Below are positions 34,619 to 42,742 of a DNA stretch of 64,000 nt, piece by piece. Origin of the DNA: Halococcus qingdaonensis. GTDB taxonomy: Archaea > Halobacteriota > Halobacteria > Halobacteriales > Halococcaceae. The DNA is taken from assembly GCF_024508235.1 (NCBI RefSeq), contig NZ_CP101943.1, positions 992,001 to 1,056,000 on the forward strand. The letters are read 5' to 3'. Every line of letters starts with the position of its first letter. The first letter of the stretch is position 1. Both the position numbers and the translations under genes were made by a program. Below the pieces are notes generated by a model. That model worked only from the letters and a program-made list of their open reading frames with translations, had not been told where the DNA came from and did no database searches.

Positions 34619-35058
34619 TCAACCATCATCGTCATCTCCGACAGTAGCATCAATGAAAACTGGACGCTCGGTGCCGTCTTCAAGTATGAAGTTCACAATT
34701 ACATCAGCATTTTTGCATGAAGAAGCGAGGCTCTCAAATTTAATATCTTGGTCATCCTCGTCATCCACGTCATCAAACATATCAATATAGACGGTAGAGG
34801 TATTAACCGTCGTGGGGCCACTGTTGAATCGATATTCATTTGATTCACTGAAGATTATTGGGGTAGTTTGAGAGTTAGTCGAATAGCTCAGAATTTCACT
34901 ACCGCCATCTTTAATTACAAACTCGTGAGGTGATCGAGATTTTTTCACATCGTTGAGATCGTTCGCAGTTATCACCGAGAATTTTTCTATGCTGACGGAT
35001 GAACTGGGCGTGATTTCGAAGTTGAGTTGTTCAGGTTCTGAACTATACAAACCAGGGG

Positions 35059-36459
35059 CATCCGTCTTTAGCTAACTCCAGCAGTTGGTTGAGCGGCGGT
35101 AGCGAACCGTTCCTGTAGGATTGGGCGCTCTTGATGAATTTTCTGTGCGTCAGCGATCATCCGCTCTAACAGCGGCGGTGGCGAGTAGCCGAGATAGTCG
35201 CTGAGTCGCTTGAGAATTCGCTGGGCGTGCGACCGGAAGGTCGCCGCCCAGCGTTCCGGTGGAAACACCGCGTCATCGTCTGCGTGCTCGATCACCAACT
35301 CCAGCAACTCGCGGCTCACCAACAGCGTCAGCACCGCCGCATACAGCAGAATCTCCACTACTGCAGGGTTGCTCGTGTCGAACTCATCGAGTTCGTACAG
35401 CGTCTTCAGCTCGCGGAACAGCAACTCCACCGCCCACCTGCAGCGGTACATCGTCGCTATATCCGCCGGTAGGAACCACTTTCTCGGGAGATTCGTGATG
35501 TAGAAGTGGTAGTCGTCGGCGTCCTCGTTGCGGACGCCGACGATGCGGAACCGCTTCGTATCCCATGATCGCGTGCCCGCGTACAGTCCGCGTCTGAACT
35601 CCACCTCAACCTCGACATCAACGTATTTGCGGTGGAGATCCTCCGCAACCTCGAAGACCTGCTCTCCTTCCAGCGGAATGGCGCGTCCGCGCCATTCCCG
35701 CAGTTCTGCGACGATCTCCGGCTTGGTATTGCGCTTGAGACGGCTCACGAAGAAGCCGCCGTTCTCGTCGATCAGAGCGAAGCGGCGGAACTTGAAATAC
35801 GCTAAATCGAGCAGTAGCAACCGTCCTTCTAGCCACGATCCTGTGTTGAACTCGGTGCTGTCGTGAGGACGTTCGCCGGTGATCGAGAGCTTCTCGATGG
35901 TTCGATCGGTGACGTTGTGGAGCAGGTGGAGCTTCGCTCCAGCCTGCTCCTCCCGGCGGCCTTGGTACTGCTCCTTCAGGAACCGATGTAACCGCAGAAC
36001 GGTTGCATCGGCGACTATCACGTCCCTGAATTGGTCGAACTCGTCGCTGACGGTATGAGGGATAGCGACCTCGTCGAGCGCGAACTCGACGAGGTCGCGG
36101 AGATACGTGGCGAACAGTGGCGTCAATCGTTGATAGAAACCGCCGGGTGAGAGCGTCTTGTCGGCAGTATCGTTGTAGGCGCGACGAAACGCAGCGAGTG
36201 TTCGGCTTTCGCCTGCGGCGAAGCCGAACACGAGCGCCCGGACCATCGCTGGAACCTGGAACTTGCCATCGCGTTCGACCACGCCGACTGCCTCGGCGTG
36301 GTCTTCGAGAGCTGTCGATGGAAAGAGCGTAGTGAGCCGCCGTTCAATTCGGTCCGAGGAGGGTTCGTCGCTCACACCGAACTCCTCCTCATTCCATTCA
36401 GGAACCGACTTCGCTTCCAGCCGCAGTCATGCGGTTTATCGCTTAGCTAAAGACGAATG
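35059..36459 (-). mobile_element. ISH8-like IS4-family insertion sequence, 1401 bp
   Basis: Ends are inverted repeats of 17 bp with one mismatch: CATCCGTCTTTAGCTAA at 35059-35075 and its inverted partner at 36443-36459. The element is flanked by a perfect 10-bp direct repeat AAACCAGGGG (35049-35058 and 36460-36469). Length and duplication size match the ISH8 group. The single transposase gene ends inside the left inverted repeat. It looks intact and recent. Confidence 0.93.
35068..36375 (-). CDS. IS4-family transposase (ISH8 group)
   Basis: A 435-residue DDE transposase. The first catalytic Asp lies in VIVADATVLRLHR and the second in LLLLDLAYFKFRRFALIDENGGFFVSRL. The YREK signature is in MYRCRWAVELLFRELKTLYE, spacing Y-2-R-3-E-6-K as in IS4. 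It is full length, with no frameshift, so probably functional. The stop codon overlaps the terminal inverted repeat. Confidence 0.93.
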   Translation of the reverse strand: MSDEPSSDRIERRLTTLFPSTALEDHAEAVGVVERDGKFQVPAMVRALVFGFAAGESRTLAAFRRAYNDTADKTLSPGGFYQRLTPLFATYLRDLVEFALDEVAIPHTVSDEFDQFRDVIVADATVLRLHRFLKEQYQGRREEQAGAKLHLLHNVTDRTIEKLSITGERPHDSTEFNTGSWLEGRLLLLDLAYFKFRRFALIDENGGFFVSRLKRNTKPEIVAELREWRGRAIPLEGEQVFEVAEDLHRKYVDVEVEVEFRRGLYAGTRSWDTKRFRIVGVRNEDADDYHFYITNLPRKWFLPADIATMYRCRWAVELLFRELKTLYELDEFDTSNPAVVEILLYAAVLTLLVSRELLELVIEHADDDAVFPPERWAATFRSHAQRILKRLSDYLGYSPPPLLERMIADAQKIHQERPILQERFATAAQPTAGVS

Positions 36460-36914
36460 AAACCAGGGGATTCGAGTTCCGCTCCCAGGTTACAGCGAGA
36501 AGGGCCTGACGCAGGTGGATAGTTCAGTCCGAACGTCACGGAGCTGTTGTCGCCGCTCGCGTTGGCGAGCTCGGCAGTGATACCCACCGTACTCCCGCTG
36601 TCAGCAGCGGCCGGATCGTAGGCGAACGTCACGTTGCCATCGCCGTCTGAAGTTGCGGTGTTCGTCGATAGATTTCCAGAGCCATTCACCTTGCTGATGT
36701 CGACATCCACACCGGGATAATTCCCTCCAAAGATATCCGTTGTGCGGACAGTAAGCTGTGTCTTACTGTTGAGAGGCTCCACTTCGGGATGCAGCGGCGT
36801 GACGTTCGTAATGCGGGGTTCCAGTCCGAGATCGTCTTCCTCATCCGAGTTGTACTCACCAGCAGCGACCTTGTTCGCCATAATTGAGGTGCCGTTTTTC
36901 AGTTCGATAGAGAT

Positions 36915-37868
36915 CTGGTTGACACTGCTCTATTGAAAACGACACACGGCGTCGGGATTGTTCGGTATTGGTTTGAGGAGATGAAGCCGAAGAGTCGGAT
37001 ATGGCAATCGTTCTCCTCGACTTCGTTGAGAAGGCACTACGCGTAGCGAAACAAGCGTTGGGGAAGCACGCGGGGAAGCCCGAATCAGGCGGGCTTCCCC
37101 GCGAGGCGCACATCGTCGCTCACTGTATTCGGAAGGAAGAAGGCCACACCTTCACCGAACTTGTTGATCGGATCGGTCTCATGCCTGAGGTGTGCGATCT
37201 CCTCGGACTCCATACAGACGCGCTGCCTGATCCGACCACGTTCTACCATTCGATTGATCGGTACGCGATGTACGTCTGGCGGGCGTTGCTGCGCACTTCG
37301 GCGCAGCAACTCCGCCAATCTGGTCATGTGGCACTGGACAGTACGTTCTTCGAACGCAAGCAGGCCTCTCAGTACTATCTCCAGCGAAGCGGCCGCACCG
37401 TCAAGACGATCAAGGCGACGACGCTGACCGATACAGAGTCGCTTGCAGTGCTGGACGTCCATTGCTGTATTGAGCGTGAACACGACACGAAGGCTGGCCC
37501 GCGGGTCGTCCGCAGGAACGCGGACGACCTGCGGTCAGTCGCTGCTGACAACGGGTTCCAAGACTGGCACACCGAATACGAAATCGCTGCGTTAGACGTT
37601 GAGTACCTTGTTCACCATCAAGGATCGAGACCGATGGCCGTTGCGAATAACGCGCTCATCCGAGCGAAGGGCTACACCCAGCGATGGATGTCCGAGACGT
37701 CTTATTCGACGGTCAAGCGAACGCAGGACTCCGCCCTGCGTTCGCGATTCTGGTATCGCCAGTTTCGTGAGATCGTTCTTCTGTTCGCGCTCAACAATAT
37801 CAAGAAACTCGCCAAGACGCTATGATCGTACTCCCGTACCGCATTTTCAATAGAGCAGGATGAACCAG
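36915..37868 (+). mobile_element. IS5-family insertion sequence, about 950 bp, no target duplication
   Basis: A perfect 15-bp inverted repeat CTGCTCTATTGAAAA (36925-36939; partner 37844-37858) extends outward with CTGGTT on both sides to 36915 and 37868 with a few mismatches. No direct repeat flanks either choice of ends. The left flank is the truncated surface-protein gene while the right flank is unrelated non-coding DNA, so a deletion or recombination probably occurred at this element. Confidence 0.8.
37001..37825 (+). CDS. IS5-family transposase
   Basis: A 274-residue DDE transposase. The first Asp is in HVALDSTFFERKQAS. The second Asp region is around ADNGFQDWHTEYEIAALDVE, divergent from many IS5 members. 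The C-terminal catalytic Glu is near RWMSETSYSTVKRTQDSALRSR. The length fits haloarchaeal IS5 members. There is no frameshift, so it is probably intact. It is encoded opposite to the pilus genes. Confidence 0.88.
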   Translation: MAIVLLDFVEKALRVAKQALGKHAGKPESGGLPREAHIVAHCIRKEEGHTFTELVDRIGLMPEVCDLLGLHTDALPDPTTFYHSIDRYAMYVWRALLRTSAQQLRQSGHVALDSTFFERKQASQYYLQRSGRTVKTIKATTLTDTESLAVLDVHCCIEREHDTKAGPRVVRRNADDLRSVAADNGFQDWHTEYEIAALDVEYLVHHQGSRPMAVANNALIRAKGYTQRWMSETSYSTVKRTQDSALRSRFWYRQFREIVLLFALNNIKKLAKTL

Positions 37869-38183
37869 TTCCCACCGAATTCGAGGTAACGAAAAGAAGA
37901 GTATAGCTAAGGTAGCCGAGTATCCCCTTCACGATTTCTAACCTATTGATAGCGCCCGTTAGAGACTTTGTACATCCTCGCAAATCGGTGAAATAGCGTG
38001 TAGCTCGTTCTGAGTACTTCAAGGTGCAAAGACGGGTGAGATGGTGGTCGGTTGATTTAATGGATATAGTGATAGAGAGCCACCTTTGAGACGAATAGGT
38101 ACTCTACCCCTCCGAATTTTTTGATGGGTATAAGACTGGCATGGTGTCGAAGCTACGACTCTCAGATTGGCTCTATGGTGCTT
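37869..38183. other. Non-coding flank between IS5 element and hairpin array
   Basis: About 315 bases of lower G+C than the core. No gene with host-like codon use is present; the best minus-strand frame is Leu/Ser/Thr-rich and runs out of the IS element. AT-rich TTAATGGATATAGTGATAG near 38059 and a T-run near 38118-38123 could be a promoter and a terminator respectively, but neither is placed before a gene. Confidence 0.4.
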
Positions 38184-39260
38184 TCAGAAACGTGGGAGAC
38201 GTGAGTGAAGTGGGCGCTATCCCACGTTCCCCGGTCGATGGATGCAATGTCACAACCGGGATTCAGTGTAAAAAATCGAAATACCAAAGCATTGTGGCCA
38301 ATTAACAGATAACTAAAGCTTCGGGTAATACCGTCAGAAAACGTGGAGGTAGTGAACGCTATCACCACGTTTCCCCGGTAGGATGAAGCGGGTACCGGGA
38401 TTCGATCCACAGATACCGTTTCAAAAAGAATTCTGGCCGTACATTGAAGATTCAGACATGCCAACAGAGAATTACGATCAAACGAGGGTCTGCCGAGTAG
38501 CCGGGTTTGAGCGTATCAGAAAACGTGGGAACTGCGAACTGACATGGCATTCATCCCACGTTGCTACGGGAGTCGATCGGGGGGATACGGTGACTCCCCG
38601 GTTCAATAGATAGTTGGAACTACCAAATAGATTCTGGCCATATGCTGATTAGTTCTCAGAAACGTGGGAGGCACCGACCAAGATACCTTCCCACGCATAT
38701 CATGGGTGCGGTCATCGCCAGTCGAATCAAAACGTGGGGTGAACGAACTGACAGACGTTTCCCACGCTTTTGTCCTCTGGCTCCGGGATAACCGCGTTTC
38801 TACTGACGGGCAGTGATAGTAAATAGATTGTGGCCAATTGTCATATGATTAAGTCGCATATCTCTCTGAAAACGTGGGAAGCAGGGAATGTATGACGACC
38901 ATGACATGACCTCTCCCCACGTTACTATGGATTCGATCAATTGGGGATACGGTGACTCCCCGTTTCGGATGATAGTTGGTACTGTCGAATAGATTGTGGT
39001 CATACTACTAAGCAATTTTCTCAAAGCGTGGGGTGAATTGGGCTGAAGGATGTTTCCCACGCTCCGATGTCTGATGGGACGACAGTCCCAATTCCACTTA
39101 CAAATTGATGCAACAAATAACTTGTGGCCGGTTAACACAGATGAGCCTCGGCGATTTTCTCCTCAGAAAACGCGGGGATACAGGTGACCAGACACCTTCC
39201 CACGCTCCCCGGACGAATCCATGGTAGCAGTACCGGGGATTTTGACCAACGCGAGGGAAC
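38184..39260. repeat. Tandem array of eight diverged hairpin units (about 70-182 bp each)
   Basis: Units begin with TCAGAAAACGTGGG-like boxes at 38184, 38334, 38516, 38656, 38727, 38865, 39021 and 39163. In units 1-7 that box pairs with a CCCACG-like box 18-35 bases on (CCACG in unit 2), giving stems of 6-9 bp with variable loops; in unit 8 the pairing is imperfect. A second hairpin follows in most units. For example, a 19-base block with GGGG and CCCC ends, identical in units 3 (38581-38599) and 6 (38943-38961), has this layout. Then comes an AATAGATTGTGGCCA-like box, seen in units 1, 2, 3, 5, 6 and 7. Unit 7 changes both stem arms together (AGCGTGGG/CCCACGCT). No gene is encoded. Confidence 0.85.
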
Positions 39261-39476
39261 ATGTAAAGCGTTGTGTCTTTCTTAGGGAGGGGTTCCACTC
39301 GAAATAGAGGTTATCAGTGACGGCAATTCAGGGATGATTTCACTCCCGGGTTTTGCCCATAGAATCGTAAACCATAGGTAGAGGCGAAACGACAAAGGAA
39401 TACGGACGATTAGGATGTTTCGAGTCCGGGTGAAATCGTATATAGAATCTATTGCTGGCTGGATGTTACGACGAGG
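39261..39476. other. Non-coding segment between array and IS4 element
   Basis: No supported gene. The segment is moderately AT-rich and is cut on its right by the IS4-family element, whose 8-bp target copy CGACGAGG lies at 39469-39476. Joining it to pilC across that element gives a stop after a few codons, so it is not the continuation of pilC. Confidence 0.45.
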
Positions 39477-40943
39477 CTGTCCCGTTTCGAGTTGATAAAG
39501 GCACCGAGCGAGCAAGGTGTGGAAGGCGACAAGAACAGGTGGTGTGAATCCGCCAGCGCGAACTGACCGACGAAAGAACGTGCTCCAGTCAGCTTGATTC
39601 CGGAGTTTCCCCTGCTAATTGAGTCAGAAACGGTAGCTTCGGGAGAGCCGCCGCTCATGGCGGCGGCAATCCCACCCCGAAATCGGCCTCAGCCGTACGA
39701 GGGGAGCGATTGATTCCAGCGTGTCCGAAGCTTCCGGATCGCTTCCGGCACGCCACCCCGCAGTGGGTGGCAGTGCCGGAACCACTCCATGAGCACGTAC
39801 CCAATCAGCGTACAGAACAACTCGAACAACACGCCGTTGAGCGATTTTGAGTGGAAGTTCTCGGTGTTTGTGTACTGTTTCAATTCACGGAATAGAATCT
39901 CGATAAGGGTCCGTAGCGTATAGATACGCACTACGTCCACTGGATCATACTCTGCTGAAGACAACGTTGTGAGGTACTCGATTTTGCCACCGTCAACGTC
40001 CTCAAACACGATTTGACGGAATTGTTCACCAGTCTCACCCAGTTCAATGCGCTGGTCACACACGCTTCGTGTCCCTGCTTCGTCAGTAATCTCGACGTCT
40101 TGGACGCGCCCCAAGACGTCTATCCGAGCGTCTGATCGAAGCAACGTGACGAAATCCTCGTCACGTCGCTTCATCGCGCAGAAACGCTCGTAATCGAGGT
40201 AGCCACGGTCGAAGACCTGAATCGGCGAGTCGAGGTCTGCGAAGACCTCGACGTCGCTTTGGAGGTGCTCGAACTGCGTCGGTTCGCGAGTGTCACCTCC
40301 GGTGACGGTCATACCGAGCGGCTGCTTGTATTTGCCGTCGACGCGTGCAGCCAGATTGAGCTTGAGTCCACCGTCTGTCGGCTGGATCTCGTGCAGAATC
40401 TTCTCGTCCTGGAGCTCGCTCGGAATCGCAACCGATCTGGTGAGCATGAGGTTTGTTGCGTCAATCGCAACGACGGATCGATTGAGCCACTCCAAACGCT
40501 TTCGCTGAACGCCACGCTGATGGTATAGTTGCGGAGTGTGGAGTAGCTCGAACAGCACGCGAACGACCGCGCGATAGTCGCGGTCGTTCGTGCGCCGCGA
40601 GAAGGTTGAAGCGGCCATGTACGCCATCTGATCGTGAGTATCAGTTTTCTCGGCGAGTTCAGCCAACGAATCAGACGGATTGATTCCCTCGAAAGCACCG
40701 ATCCTGAGATGATTATCGAAATCGTGTTTCTCGTTGTAGGTGCCGATATCAAATTGTTCAGCAGTCGACTCGCTGTCGACTGCGTCGAGCAGCGAGTAGA
40801 ACGCACTCGCAGTGGTCGGTGATCGCTGAGGTCCATCAGGAACCGCCTGTCTCGATGACCGCCTCGTCTGGGGTTCAACTGTGCTTGCCATCACCTCGGC
40901 TATGACGGGCTCACGCCGGATTTAAATAGTCGAAACGGGACAG
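39477..40943 (-). mobile_element. IS4-family insertion sequence, 1467 bp
   Basis: Terminal inverted repeats CTGTCCCGTTTCGA (39477-39490; partner at 40930-40943) enclose one transposase gene. A perfect 8-bp direct repeat CGACGAGG flanks the element (39469-39476 and 40944-40951). It truncates pilC at its right end. The left arm of about 210 bp outside the transposase gene contains no other gene. Confidence 0.88.
39689..40894 (-). CDS. IS4-family transposase
   Basis: A 401-residue DDE transposase. The first Asp lies in VVAIDATNLMLTRSVAIP. The second is in IQVFDRGYLDYERFCAMKRR, followed by FVTLLRSDARID. The YREK motif is in YTLRTLIEILFRELKQY. The start is GTG at 40894 or the adjacent ATG at 40891. 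It is not closely similar to the other IS4 transposase at 35068-36375, so this is a separate element. It seems intact. Confidence 0.9.
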   Translation of the reverse strand: MMASTVEPQTRRSSRQAVPDGPQRSPTTASAFYSLLDAVDSESTAEQFDIGTYNEKHDFDNHLRIGAFEGINPSDSLAELAEKTDTHDQMAYMAASTFSRRTNDRDYRAVVRVLFELLHTPQLYHQRGVQRKRLEWLNRSVVAIDATNLMLTRSVAIPSELQDEKILHEIQPTDGGLKLNLAARVDGKYKQPLGMTVTGGDTREPTQFEHLQSDVEVFADLDSPIQVFDRGYLDYERFCAMKRRDEDFVTLLRSDARIDVLGRVQDVEITDEAGTRSVCDQRIELGETGEQFRQIVFEDVDGGKIEYLTTLSSAEYDPVDVVRIYTLRTLIEILFRELKQYTNTENFHSKSLNGVLFELFCTLIGYVLMEWFRHCHPLRGGVPEAIRKLRTRWNQSLPSYG

Positions 40944-41220
40944 CGACGAGGATGATGAGGAGGAGCGGAAACACCGAGAGGGTAATGTACATCTCGCCGA
41001 ACAGTTCGAGCGTTTCGAGGACGAGCGACTGCTCCTGTTTGGTCGTGCGGAGATGTTTGTCCTTCTTGTCGTTTAGGAAGTCGGTCATGTCGCCGCCGGA
41101 GTCGATAATCGAGAGCATGTCGGTCAGAAACTGACTCAGCTCCTCGCTCGGCGTCCGGAGCGCCTGCTTTCTGATGGCGGTTCGGTAGTCGGTGTCGAAA
41201 TACTCCGTTTCCAGATGCGC

Positions 41221-42104
41221 TCATCCCGATACATCGTAACACAGCAGTTTCTCGAACCAATCGTCCGGTGAATTGAGTTTCAATCCGAGGAAGCCGAGGT
41301 ATTTCTGAAGGTGATGCTTCGAGACACCCCTGAACTTCGCCAGCCACTGGCGAAGGAAGCTGTGGCGGTTCTCGCAGGTGTTTGTGTGGGCGTCACCGAT
41401 CACGTAGGTGTCGGAGTGGGTGACGGCCAAATGGCCGTCCACCCCCTCCTTATCCTCGATGTCGTTGTAGATCGTGTAGCCATCGGTGCAGAGGATCACG
41501 CTTCCGTCGCCGTACTCGGCAATATCTTCGTCAGCATCCTGCAGATCTTCACAAACGAGAAACCGAACTCGTCCGTCATCCCGACGGACGAGTGTCAAGA
41601 CCGGCGGTTTGTCTGACTTGAAGGTTCCGCGTCCTTTTTTGAGAGTCCGCGCTCGCGCGGACTCCCGTTCTCGTCTTCAAGTCCTTTCTCACCAGCCGTG
41701 ACGTAGACCTCGTCGGCTTCACACACGCCGTAGAGATTGAATTCGTCAATCTCACCGCTGACGTCCTGGACTTTGTGGACGAAGTTGAGGACGGCTTCGT
41801 AGTTGCGATCGAGGTCCCGAGCGATCTGAGCGGTCGGCTCAGATCGCATCTCCTTGACGATGTAGAACATCTCTTCGAGTTCGAAGCGATGCTGCCAGAA
41901 AATCGTCTTCGTGAGGTCGCTGAAGTAGGTCTCGCAGTGCTTGCAGCGGTACTGTTGGGCGTCCTTATCGGTCGTTCCGCGTTTGACGACGTCGTCATCT
42001 CCGCAATGGACACACGTCACCGTCTCGCCGAAGCGGGCGAGACGGAGACGCTCGAAGCATCGCTCACGCGGTGGAAGGAAGACCTGAGCTGACTCCTCGT
42101 CCAT
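41221..42104 (-). CDS. IS1595-family transposase in two frames (-1 frameshift or disrupted)
   Basis: The upstream frame (42104-41595) has a zinc-ribbon with CVHCGDDD and CKHCETYF, a helical linker, and the first catalytic Asp in VCEADEVYVTAGEKG. The downstream frame (41598-41221) has ILCTDGYTIYND with the second Asp and NTCENRHSFLRQWLAKF with the last catalytic residue. Shifting to the -1 frame at AAAAAAG joins GLSKK to GRGTFKSDKPPV, the normal continuation. The fusion would be about 290 residues, standard for ISH4-type elements. Whether it is programmed or a deletion is not decided. Confidence 0.8.
41634..41640 (-). promoter_or_regulatory. A-AAA-AAG slippery heptamer, candidate -1 frameshift site
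   Basis: On the minus strand the codons TCA AAA AAG contain the classical heptamer. Immediately 5' is a perfect hairpin GAGTCCGCGC-GA-GCGCGGACTC. About 45 bases 3' is another 11-bp hairpin, ACTCGTCCGTC/GACGGACGAGT with loop GGGAT. The -1 frame is open after the site and restores the transposase. Confidence 0.55.
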
Positions 42105-42742
42105 CGTTGGCCGATGTTTGATCTGCCAGAGGAATTGGCGTTACGATCTATCGAGATGAGCGTCCAGATGGATGCTTTCGAACTCCGCGGCGACCGCGCC
42201 GTAGGTGTCGTCGGCGTCGGCCATCGCCTCGAAGATCTCGAGCTGGTTCAGCCCGCCGATCGACAGTGCGTACATGAACGAGACCGAATCGGCGAGCAGC
42301 ATGTTGATCTCGCGCTTGCGCGAGTTCGCCCGGACGTACGGCACGGCGACGAGCGTGCCGAACCCGGCGACGAACCCGACCATCCCACAGACTAGTCCCG
42401 AGAGCAGTACGAGCAGCGGGAGCTTCACCGCCTCGAAGACCGCGAGCGCCGTCCCATGGAGTACCCGGAGATCGGTGATTTTCGGCACCTCCGTCACGAA
42501 CAGCTCGACGACCGCGTAGCCCGAGAGCGAGGCGAGCAGCCACAGCAGCCCACCGGCGATGACGCCGATCGCGAGCGCCCGCGAGAGATACATCTCGACC
42601 GTATCGGCCATGCGCGCCGCGGCCAGCTTCCGCTGCACGTCGTCGACGAAATCGCCGTCCTCGTCGAACAGATACCGATACAGCGGGTAGAACCGATCGC
42701 CGAGCGTCCGCGTGCGCCCGCTGTACCCATCGGTGCCGTAGC

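Larger units (their letters stand above)
34619..36914 (-). pseudogene. Secreted Ig-like/pilus-associated gene, split by an IS and lacking its 5' end
   Basis: Two fragments, 36460-36914 and 34619-35058, belong to one minus-strand gene. Removing the ISH8-like element and one copy of its 10-bp duplication joins ...GAELESPG to LYSSEPEQLNF in frame. The joined product is about 300 residues without its beginning. It has a beta-rich bacterial-Ig-like part (TQLTVRTTDIFGGNYPGVDV, GDGNVTFAYDPAAADSGSTV) and an acidic end (VFIDATVGDDDDG). The front is cut at the IS5-family element. Its position just beyond pilB-pilC suggests a pilin-like or pilus-associated surface protein; that is inference. Confidence 0.75.
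41218..42163 (-). mobile_element. IS1595-family (ISH4-like) insertion sequence, 946 bp
   Basis: Inverted repeats of 23 bp with two mismatches begin CGCTCATC at 41218 and have their partner ending at 42163. An 8-bp direct repeat TCCAGATG flanks the element (41210-41217 and 42164-42171), as expected for IS1595. The transposase reading frame is split into two overlapping frames (see the slippery-site entry). It interrupts pilC. Confidence 0.92.

Noticed and set aside
37869-38022. Minus-strand frame as a pilin N-terminus
   Set aside because: No pilin signal or prepilin cleavage motif is visible and the frame continues into the IS element.
38184-39260. CRISPR array
   Set aside because: Repeat units are long and diverged, the variable loops are themselves similar to each other, and no cas genes are in the window.
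39261-39476. Continuation of pilC beyond the IS4-family element
   Set aside because: Joining across the 8-bp duplication gives only a few codons before a stop and no type II secretion F similarity.
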